Shown here piece after piece: positions 57,481 to 64,000 of a stretch of 64,000 bases of DNA. The DNA comes from JACMNW01 sp963708425 (GTDB lineage: Bacteria > Pseudomonadota > Alphaproteobacteria > Rhodobacterales > Rhodobacteraceae): assembly GCA_963708425.1 (NCBI GenBank), contig OY970206.1:62001-126000 (forward strand), written 5' to 3'. Both the position numbers and the translations under genes were made by a program. Within the stretch, counting starts at the first letter, position 1; each line of letters opens with the position of its first letter. The notes below the pieces were generated by a model. That model was given only the letters and a program-made list of their open reading frames with translations. It ran no database searches and was not told the origin of the DNA.

Positions 57481-58656
57481 TCAGGCAACCTGCCCTGCGG
57501 CCCAACCTGATGACCATGCCCACTGGAAATTATAACCGCCTAACCAACCCGTTACGTCAACAACCTCACCAATGAAGTAAAGTCCTGGTTCTGACCTAGC
57601 CTGCATAGTGCGGGCATCAAGTGCGTCGGTATCTACACCGCCTAGGGTCACCTCCGCAGTGCGGTAGCCTTCGGAGCCGACGGGCACCAAACGCCAACGG
57701 TGCACACGGTCTGCGACCTGCATCAGTGCCGCGCGCGAAAGTTCTGCCATGGGTAAGGTGATGGCCAGTTCCGCCTCGACGTAGCGGGCCAGACGCTCGG
57801 GCAAGATACGGCCTAGGGCGGTGCGCAGCGCCATCCGGCCGTTTTCGGCCTTGGCCGCCTGCAGCGACGCTCCCGCATCCTGCCCGAGCGCCAGATCAAG
57901 GATAATTGGATCACCCTCGTGCCAATAGCTAGAGATTTGCAGGATGGCGGGGCCAGACAGGCCGCGATGGGTGAACAGGACCGCCTCGTCAAAGCCGACC
58001 TTGCCGACACGGACCCGACCTTGGACTGACAGCCCCGAAAGCGGGGTCATATGCGCCAGCTCCTGTTCGGCGAAGGTCAACGGCACCAACGCTGGCCTTG
58101 TTGGCACCAGAGGCAGCCCGAAGCTTTCCGCAACCTGGTAGCCAAATCCCGTTGCCCCCATTTTGGGGATCGACTTGCCACCTGTCGCCACGATGACGGA
58201 TTGTGCAATGATCAGGCCACGGGCGGTTTCCACCTGAAACCCGGTCCCGAGGCGTGTCACAGCCCCCAATGCACAACCAAGCCACACCTGTACGCCTGCC
58301 GCCGCCATTGCATCGGTAAGCATCGTGATAACCTGCGCAGCAGAACCGTCGCAGAACAGCTGACCGAGGGTCTTTTCATGCCATGCGATGCCTGCGGCAT
58401 CCATTCGGGCGATGAAATCAAATTGGGTAAATCGCTTTAGGGCCGACAACGCAAAGCGCGGGTTGCGTGACAAAAACCGATCAGGCGCAATGCCTAGGTT
58501 GGTGAAGTTACATCGCCCCCCGCCGGAAATGCGGATCTTTTCGCCCGGCGCTTTGGCGTGATCGATGATCAGCACTCGACGGCCGCGGTTGCCCGCCTCT
58601 ATCGCGGCCATCATGCCAGCGGCACCCGCGCCAAGAACAATCACATCAACATTCAT
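57481..58656 (-). CDS. HI0933-type NAD(P)/FAD-dependent oxidoreductase
   Basis: A 391-residue flavoprotein of the HI0933 (BaiN/RdsA-like) family. The FAD-binding VIVLGAGAAGMMAAIEAGNRG starts the protein, GEKIRISGGGRCNFTN is the family hallmark, and LYFIGEVVDVTGWLGGYNFQ ends it. The reaction of this common family is unresolved. I use ATG 58656; the open frame to 58719 is not conserved. It converges with kdsA with only 5 bp between the stops. Confidence 0.9.
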   Translation of the reverse strand: MNVDVIVLGAGAAGMMAAIEAGNRGRRVLIIDHAKAPGEKIRISGGGRCNFTNLGIAPDRFLSRNPRFALSALKRFTQFDFIARMDAAGIAWHEKTLGQLFCDGSAAQVITMLTDAMAAAGVQVWLGCALGAVTRLGTGFQVETARGLIIAQSVIVATGGKSIPKMGATGFGYQVAESFGLPLVPTRPALVPLTFAEQELAHMTPLSGLSVQGRVRVGKVGFDEAVLFTHRGLSGPAILQISSYWHEGDPIILDLALGQDAGASLQAAKAENGRMALRTALGRILPERLARYVEAELAITLPMAELSRAALMQVADRVHRWRLVPVGSEGYRTAEVTLGGVDTDALDARTMQARSEPGLYFIGEVVDVTGWLGGYNFQWAWSSGWAAGQVA

Positions 58657-58887
58657 ACCAGCGTCGTAGCGCGCTTGGTGCAAAACGGCAACGAGGGCGG
58701 TTGATTCAGCCGCGGCCATTCATCAGGCCGGAAAATAGGCGTCTTGCGTCTGAAATGCTCGCACTAATCTGGTTCAATGGCAGAGCTACTTTTCCAATGA
58801 CCAATCACGCCCCGGTTACCGTGCTGCATCTAAATGATGCACCGTGCAGCAAGGTTGATGCCCGAACGGAATTTACAGAAAAGGCAC

Positions 58888-58916
58888 TTGCAGCGCCAGA
58901 TGTGGTTCGCTACATA
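58888..58916 (+). promoter_or_regulatory. Promoter of tRNA-Gln
   Basis: TTGCAG (58888-58893), 17-base spacer, TACATA (58911-58916), about 12 bp before the tRNA. Confidence 0.65.
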
Positions 58917-58928
58917 CCCGCCCACAGT

Positions 58929-59003
58929 TGGGGCGTCGCCAAGCGGTAAGGCATCGGTTTTTGGTACCGACATTCGGAGGTTCGATCCCTCCCGCCCCAG
59001 CCA
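58929..59003 (+). tRNA. tRNA-Gln (UUG)
   Basis: A 75-nt cloverleaf with encoded CCA. Acceptor TGGGGCG pairs with CGCCCCA; anticodon stem TCGGT/ACCGA holds loop TTTTGGT with anticodon TTG; the T arm contains GGTTCGATCC. Strongly convergent with aroB. Promoter is immediately upstream. Confidence 0.95.
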
Positions 59004-59032
59004 GAAAACCATCCTAAAGCAAGGCAGTCTCT

Positions 59033-60151
59033 TTAAGCACGTGCCTGAAGTGCCTGGTTCAAAAGGACAAGTACCGTGTCAGGGGGTACGTCCTCGCCGA
59101 CGAAGGCATCGCCGATAGCGCGCGCGAGGATAAAACGCAGCTTGCCGTGCACAGCCTTTTTATCTTGCGCCATCAAGCCTAGAAGCGCCGCGGCATCGGG
59201 CAGATCACCTTCGATATCGGCCAGATCAGTTTTCATGCCCATGGTACGCAGATGGGCGCGCACCCGGCTGGGGCTTTCTTGGCTGCACAGCCCCAGCCGT
59301 TGGCTTAACTCGAACGCCAAGGCGCACCCTATTGCGACACCTTCGCCGTGCAACAGACGACTGGAATAGCCGGTAGCAGTCTCAAGCGCGTGGCAAAATG
59401 TGTGGCCAAGGTTCAAAAGTGCACGCTCACCTTGCTCGGTTTCGTCGCGCGATACGATGCCGGCCTTCATTTCAACCGATCGTCGCACGGCGTATTGGCG
59501 CGCGACGGGATCGCCAGCCGCAAGGGCAGGCCCGTGCTGTTCTAACCAATCAAAGAAAGTAGCATCTCCGAGCAACCCGTATTTCACAACTTCGCCGTAG
59601 CCCGACAAAAATTCGCGGTGCGGCAGGGTATTCAGGACGTCAATATCGGCCAGCACCAGACTGGGTTGGTGAAACGCGCCGATAAGGTTCTTGCCTTGCC
59701 GGCTGTTGATCCCGGTCTTGCCGCCGACCGAGCTGTCAACCTGAGCCAATAGCGTGGTTGGTATCTGCACGAAGCGTACGCCTCGACGCAGGATTGCGGC
59801 GGCAAAACCCGCAAGATCGCCTACGACGCCGCCACCAAAAGCAACGACCACATCGCCGCGCTCAACCTTTTGCTCTAGCAGCCACTCAACGGTGCGTTCG
59901 GTTTGCTCCCAGCCCTTCGTTGCCTCACCGGGTGGCAAAGACAACGCCGTCATCGTGATACCCTGTGCTAGAAACGAGTCGGCCAGACATAACAAATGCG
60001 CCTCTGCGACAGTTTCATCGGTGATCACAGCAACCTTTTGGCGGCGTAGAAGTGGGGCAATCTCGGATGCCGCGCGGTCCAGCAGGCCGCGACCTATGCG
60101 CACTTGATAGCTGCGTGAGCCCAGATCAACCGGAACGATATCAACTGTCAT
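59033..60151 (-). CDS. aroB: 3-dehydroquinate synthase
   Basis: A 372-residue shikimate-pathway enzyme using NAD+ and zinc. VVAFGGGVVGDLAGFAAA, TTLLAQVDSSVGGKTGIN and the metal-ligand segments SGYGEVVKYGLLGD and LLNLGHTFCHALE, HGEGVAIG are all present. ATG 60151 overlaps the aroK stop (11 bp), so aroK-aroB are cotranscribed, the usual order in proteobacteria. Confidence 0.97.
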   Translation of the reverse strand: MTVDIVPVDLGSRSYQVRIGRGLLDRAASEIAPLLRRQKVAVITDETVAEAHLLCLADSFLAQGITMTALSLPPGEATKGWEQTERTVEWLLEQKVERGDVVVAFGGGVVGDLAGFAAAILRRGVRFVQIPTTLLAQVDSSVGGKTGINSRQGKNLIGAFHQPSLVLADIDVLNTLPHREFLSGYGEVVKYGLLGDATFFDWLEQHGPALAAGDPVARQYAVRRSVEMKAGIVSRDETEQGERALLNLGHTFCHALETATGYSSRLLHGEGVAIGCALAFELSQRLGLCSQESPSRVRAHLRTMGMKTDLADIEGDLPDAAALLGLMAQDKKAVHGKLRFILARAIGDAFVGEDVPPDTVLVLLNQALQARA

Positions 60152-60698
60152 GGCGCGCGTCCTCTTCCAGAACATCGGGTCTGGTTGCAAGGGCCTTTGC
60201 CACACGCTGTGCCATCTGATCAACCGAAAGATCGGCGTCGCTATCGACGATCAGATCAGCGCTTGCATAAAACACTTCGCGTGCGGCAGTCAGGGCGTAA
60301 AGGGTTTCGCGCGGATTGGGCGTGCGCAGCAACGGGCGTGTTGCCTTGTGCCGAACGCGTTGCCACAAAAGTTCGACATCCGCACGCAACCAAACAGAAA
60401 CGCCTGCATCATGGATCAGTTGGCGATTGCCGGCCGACAGAAACGCGCCACCGCCCGTTGACAAGATGCAGGGTGTTCCACGCAGCAGGCGCGCCAATAC
60501 CTCTGTCTCACGTGCGCGAAAAAACGCTTCGCCGTCGCGTTCAAATATTTCGGCAATACTGCGATTGGCGGCCGAGACTATTTCGTCATCCGAATCAAGA
60601 AATGGCACCGCCAAAGCCTTGGCCAATGCGGTGCCAACGGCAGTTTTTCCGGCACCCATCATGCCGATCATTGCAACCGTTTTCTTCAATCGCCCCAT
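60141..60698 (-). CDS. aroK: Shikimate kinase
   Basis: A 185-residue kinase phosphorylating shikimate. The P-loop GMMGAGKTAVG follows the N terminus (MGRLKKTVAMI), FLDSDDEIVSAA and the shikimate-binding LSTGGGAFLSAGNR follow, and the Arg of the RPLL lid is at VRHKATRPLLRT. ATG 60698 is used; the frame stays open to 60857 with a basic non-conserved extension. Confidence 0.96.
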   Translation of the reverse strand: MGRLKKTVAMIGMMGAGKTAVGTALAKALAVPFLDSDDEIVSAANRSIAEIFERDGEAFFRARETEVLARLLRGTPCILSTGGGAFLSAGNRQLIHDAGVSVWLRADVELLWQRVRHKATRPLLRTPNPRETLYALTAAREVFYASADLIVDSDADLSVDQMAQRVAKALATRPDVLEEDARHDS

Positions 60699-60792
60699 CG
60701 GACCGCTGGCCCCCGATAAATCCCTGAACGCCCACGCAGCGGCCCGCTGGCAGCGGGCTATCGCCGAACGCGATCTTTCTTTCTTGAATGGC

Positions 60793-60821
60793 GTGAACTC
60801 TGCCGAATTGCCATATACAAT
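60793..60821 (+). promoter_or_regulatory. Predicted promoter of the two conserved hypotheticals before xerD
   Basis: GTGAAC (60793-60798), 17-base spacer, TACAAT (60816-60821). The start lies about 55 bp before the 45-residue gene; divergent from aroK. Confidence 0.45.
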
Positions 60822-60881
60822 CGACCGAACTGCGCGCCTGTTTGATGTGCGCAACAAGGCATTAATGAAGGACTGCTAGGC

Positions 60882-61019
60882 ATGATGCGATTGATCAAGG
60901 TGTTGTTCGCACTGGCGTTACTTGGATTAGCAGGATTGTCCGGCTATGCTTATCTTGCGGACTTGTCGCCTGTGCAGACCGAAGTGAGAAAACCGGTGGT
61001 TTTGAATGCCGATCAATAG
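60882..61019 (+). CDS. Small single-pass membrane protein
   Basis: A 45-residue peptide: MMRLIKVLFALALLGLAGLS is one transmembrane segment, then a short tail YAYLADLSPVQTEV ending VLNADQ. It overlaps the following gene by 14 bp, which makes translational coupling likely and supports its reality. The pair also occurs before xerD in related genomes as I recall them. Function unknown. Confidence 0.65.
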   Translation: MMRLIKVLFALALLGLAGLSGYAYLADLSPVQTEVRKPVVLNADQ

Positions 61020-62547
61020 GGGCTATTGCCCGACGCTTTTGGTGCTGGTCTGCCTGTCCTTTCCTAGCAGTGCCCGCGCCGAAGCGCCGCTTTCTGCAAT
61101 TGATTGGCTGTCGCAATCTGTTTCAACGCCAGCTGTGATCCAGCCGCCCGAAGAACCGGCTGTGGCGGGTACGGCCTTGCCAGATACCGTCGCCGTGTCG
61201 GTTATTGGGGCGCCGTCGCCCGATGCCGTAGGGCTGCTATCCACGCAAGTGACGGGTTTGCCGCGCAATCTGTGGGGGCTAGGGCTAACCGACGAAATTG
61301 CTGCATTGGTTACGACAGAGCGCACCGATACCCTGCCCGCCTTGCAGCAATTGCTGATAACCGTCTTGCTGGCCGAGGCAGAGCCACCCGCCGACGCGGG
61401 GACGGGCGGGCGGCTGTTGCTGTCGCGGGTTGACAAGCTGCTTGATATGGGGGCGCTGGATCAGGCCGAGGCGTTGCTTGTAGCAACCGGCTCGACCGAG
61501 GCCGAGGTTTTCAGGCGGGCGTTCGACGTGGCGTTGTTGACCGGATCGGAAGACGCAGCCTGCGAAAAGATGCGCAGCGCACCTAATCTTGCCCCAACGT
61601 TTCCAGCGCGCATCTTCTGTCTCGCGCGGTCCGGTGACTGGAATGCAGCGGCGTTAGCCCTGCGTACCGGGCAGGCTTTGGGGTATGTGTCAGAAGAAGA
61701 TGACGCGCTGCTATCGCGGTTTCTTGACCCTGATCTTTATGAAGACGAGCCCGCACCGGCACCGCCGTCCAAGCCGACGCCACTGATTTGGCGGATGTTT
61801 GCCGCGATAGGCGAGCCGCTTCCCACCAGCAACTTGCCGGTCGCGTTTGCCCATGCCGAGTTGCAAGATACCTCCGGTTGGAAAGCCCAGATCGAGGCCG
61901 CCGAACGGTTGGTAAAGGCGGGTGCCGTGTCGCCGAATGTGCTGTTGGGACTTTATACCGACAGAAGGCCAGCCGCGTCGGGCGGTGTCTGGGACCGGGT
62001 CGATGCCGTGCAGGATTTTGAGGCCGCCCTTGAAGGTGGCGATCCCGGTGCAATCGCCAAAACCTTACCACTGGTTTGGGCGCAGATGGTATCGATGGAA
62101 TTGGAAGTGCCGTTCGCGAAACTGTACGCGCTGCGACTGGCCAAGCATCCGCTGGAGGGTGAGGCTGGCAAGCTGGCTTTCCGCGTTCAACTGTTGTCAG
62201 ACCACTACGAACGTATTGCTACGGGCCACAAAGCCGCCGATCCGGTCGAGACGTTCTTGACAGCCCTAGCCCGCGGAAAGCTGGACAACGCGGTGGCGCC
62301 CGACAGTCTGGGTCGGGCCATCGCACCCGCTTTTATTGACCCAAATCCCGCACCCGAGGCGTTGTTGCTGCTGGACCAAGGACGCTTGGGTGAAGCGGTG
62401 CTGATGGCAATTGATCAGGTCGGGCGTGGTGTGCAGGGCGATTTGAAGGGCGTGACGGAAGGTCTGGCGTTGCTACGCCATGTCGGCCTGGAAGAAGTGG
62501 CGCGACGCACCGCATTGGAATTGATGCTGCTGGAGCGGCGGGGCTGA
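61006..62547 (+). CDS. Conserved secreted protein of unknown function
   Basis: A 513-residue protein with an N-terminal signal peptide (CPTLLVLVCLSFPSSARA, cleavage near residue 25) and then alpha-helical, Leu/Ala-rich repeats (for example KLLDMGALDQAEALLVATG and LALLRHVGLEEVARRTALELML) reminiscent of TPR/HEAT-like solenoids, though no strict TPR motif is visible. Likely periplasmic. I do not recognise a family. It is coupled to the 45-residue membrane peptide and lies 6 bp before xerD. Confidence 0.75.
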   Translation: MPINRGYCPTLLVLVCLSFPSSARAEAPLSAIDWLSQSVSTPAVIQPPEEPAVAGTALPDTVAVSVIGAPSPDAVGLLSTQVTGLPRNLWGLGLTDEIAALVTTERTDTLPALQQLLITVLLAEAEPPADAGTGGRLLLSRVDKLLDMGALDQAEALLVATGSTEAEVFRRAFDVALLTGSEDAACEKMRSAPNLAPTFPARIFCLARSGDWNAAALALRTGQALGYVSEEDDALLSRFLDPDLYEDEPAPAPPSKPTPLIWRMFAAIGEPLPTSNLPVAFAHAELQDTSGWKAQIEAAERLVKAGAVSPNVLLGLYTDRRPAASGGVWDRVDAVQDFEAALEGGDPGAIAKTLPLVWAQMVSMELEVPFAKLYALRLAKHPLEGEAGKLAFRVQLLSDHYERIATGHKAADPVETFLTALARGKLDNAVAPDSLGRAIAPAFIDPNPAPEALLLLDQGRLGEAVLMAIDQVGRGVQGDLKGVTEGLALLRHVGLEEVARRTALELMLLERRG

Positions 62548-62553
62548 TCTGAC

Positions 62554-63488
62554 ATGAGCGCAGAGATGCACCGCTGGATTTCCACCTTTCTGGACGCGCA
62601 AGCGGCGGAGCTGGGTGCCGCTCGTAACACGTTGTTGGCCTACGGTCGCGACCTGAAGGATTTTACCGGATGGTTACTGCGCCGGGGTAAAGACTTTGCG
62701 GCCGCGTCGCAGACCGACGTCGAGGAATACCTTGTCTCTTGCAGCACGGAGGGGCTGTCCAAAGCGACACGCGCGCGACGACTGTCTGCAATCCGGCAGC
62801 TGTATCGTTTTGCGCATGAAGAGGGGTGGCGGCCCGATAACCCTGCCCTAAGGCTAAAAGGGCCGGGGCGCGACTCGCGATTGCCCGGCACCTTGGATCA
62901 TGCCGAAGTGAACGCCTTGCTTGATGCGGCAAAAACGTTCGGGCGCAACGACGCCGAGCAAAAACGCAACTATGCGCTGCTGGAAGTTCTGTACGCAACG
63001 GGGATGCGTGTATCGGAATTGGTGGAGTTGCCGGTCGCTGCTGTGCGGGGCGCGCCAAGAATGATTTTGATACGCGGCAAGGGGAACAAGGAGCGGATGG
63101 TGCCCCTCTCCCCCCCGCGATGCAGGCGCTGGCCGATTGGCTGGTGGTGCGCGACAGGGCGGATGATTTGGCGCGGCTGGCCGGGAAGCCCGCGTCAAAG
63201 CACCTATTCCCAGGGCCGGGCGTTGCCGGGCATCTGACGCGTCAGCATTTCTATCTGCTGATCAAGGATATAGCTGCTGTGGGCGGCGTCTCACCGGCAA
63301 AGGTGACGCCGCATACCCTGCGCCATGCCTTCGCAACACATCTTTTGGCTGGCGGCGCAGATTTGCGCGCCATCCAGATGTTGCTTGGCCATGCGGACGT
63401 GGCGACGACCGAGATTTACACCCATGTACTGGATGACCATCTAAAGACGCTGGTGCTGGACCATCATCCCTTGGCGAAAAAGCGGTAA
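62554..63488 (+). pseudogene. xerD: Tyrosine recombinase XerD, interrupted by a frameshift
   Basis: The N-terminal SAM-like domain (LGAARNTLLAYGRDLKDFTGW) and the first part of the catalytic domain (ATGMRVSELVELPV, RGKGNKERMVPLS) run from 62554 in one frame. At a run of seven C (63110-63116) the frame breaks; the rest (QALADWLVVRD, HTLRHAFATHLL, LLGHADVATTEIYTHV with the catalytic Tyr) continues in the next frame to 63488. One extra C would restore a full XerD of about 310 residues. XerD resolves chromosome dimers at dif and is rarely lost, so a sequencing error or phase-variable run is more likely than true loss. Confidence 0.8.
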
Positions 63489-63504
63489 GGCCCAGCCTGC
63501 GCGG

Positions 63505-64000
63505 CTAGCGCCGCGAGCCAAAGAGCGAACCCAACACGCCGCGAACAATCGCTTGTCCGGATTTGGTGCCTAACTGGCGCGCAAAGCTTTTTGCAAATGC
63601 GGTGCCGATAGAGTCACCACGGCTTTTGGCGGCGGGCTTCGCAACCCGCTCTGTGCCGCCATCATAACGACGCGCAGACTTGAAGTCCTCCAAGTTCAAT
63701 TGCAATTCCCCGGCTTTCGGTTCCGCAGCCGCGCGTTCCGCTTCGGCAGCCGCTGTCGCCGCCGCTTCGGATTTCGCACGTAGACGCTCATACGCGCTGT
63801 CGCGGTCGATCAAAGCGTCATACTTACCGCGCATGGGTGACGCCGAAATCAGGGCGGCGCGGGTCGTAGCATCAATCGGCCCCAGTTGCGAAGATGGCGG
63901 GCGAACAAGTGTGCGCTCTACGATGCCGGGAATACCTTTCAGTTCAAGGAATGAAGTGACAGCCTCGCCCGTGCCCACGTCGCGAATGGCGTCTTCGGTC
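63505..64000 (-). CDS. HerA-like/DUF853 ATPase, C-terminal part (partial)
   Basis: The C-terminal 165 or so residues of a helicase-HerA-like ATPase (DUF853, YjgR type) whose start lies beyond the window. TEDAIRDVGTGEAVTSFL reads across the edge, then LVRPPSSQLGPIDATTR, an Ala-rich coiled helix, and the tail GQAIVRGVLGSLFGSRR, all typical of this family. The ATPase core is not visible here. It converges with xerD. Confidence 0.88.
   Translation of the reverse strand, partial: TEDAIRDVGTGEAVTSFLELKGIPGIVERTLVRPPSSQLGPIDATTRAALISASPMRGKYDALIDRDSAYERLRAKSEAAATAAAEAERAAAEPKAGELQLNLEDFKSARRYDGGTERVAKPAAKSRGDSIGTAFAKSFARQLGTKSGQAIVRGVLGSLFGSRR

Noticed and set aside
58701..58949. 82-codon frame upstream of tRNA-Gln
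   Set aside because: It runs into the tRNA itself and covers the tRNA promoter.

Overview
The window looks like chromosomal DNA of a Rhodobacterales alphaproteobacterium (roseobacter/Rhodobacter relatives). It is GC-rich and densely coded, and its neighbourhoods are ones I know from that order: DUF177-rpmF-plsX-fabH-ihfA-merR-tRNA-Pro, argS-SPOR-nagZ-scpA-scpB, aroK-aroB near xerD, ccmE-argC, and a ZapA pair. No transposase, integron, CRISPR array or prophage block is visible. Nearly everything is core genome with small accessory modules between. Family names come from reading the translated sequences, not from a database search.

Layout. 1-5 kb: beta-glucosidase and glucokinase, then an esterase/AlkA pair and an MFS transporter. 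5-14.5 kb: HxlR regulator and methyltransferase with a clear operator; a squalene-synthase-like protein overlapping citramalate synthase; cysS; a 0.6 kb non-coding stretch rich in inverted repeats; a SoxR regulator divergent from a VOC protein with a recognisable SoxR box between them; a decarboxylase remnant; a small outer-membrane barrel. 14.7-20.7 kb: ABC-F ATPase, a two-component flavin monooxygenase with its MarR-like regulator, OlsB, MsrB, BamE. 20.9-26.5 kb: ribosome/lipid/IHF operon, tRNA-Pro and dCTP deaminase. 26.7-36.8 kb: a minus-strand block with chromosome segregation (scpAB), cell wall (nagZ, SPOR, murI), argS, a holin/endolysin pair of gene-transfer-agent type, ccmE, argC and an acyltransferase.

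37-49 kb: a LysR gene followed by an apparently free-standing small-RNA gene (promoter, structured RNA with CUYCC motifs, strong terminator, no ORF); an ECF42-type sigma factor with its DGPF partner; purL, bolA, grxD; zapA with a coiled-coil partner; tkt; DUF808; gap; and a DUF1127 peptide whose promoter shares an upstream motif with the small-RNA locus. 49-64 kb: coaD, a CBS protein, LysR/mmsA with a long operator-like inverted repeat, an NhaA-like protein lacking the paired ion-binding aspartates, capsule export plus Kdo synthesis (kpsT-kpsE-kdsA), tRNA-Gln, aroB/aroK, two conserved hypotheticals, an xerD interrupted by a one-base change in a C run, and the 3' end of a HerA-like ATPase gene.

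The most interesting observations are the orphan small-RNA locus with its DUF1127 sister promoter, the gene-transfer-agent-type lysis pair, the NhaA-like protein without its catalytic aspartates, and the regulator/operator pairs (SoxR, HxlR, LysR) that can be read directly from the DNA.
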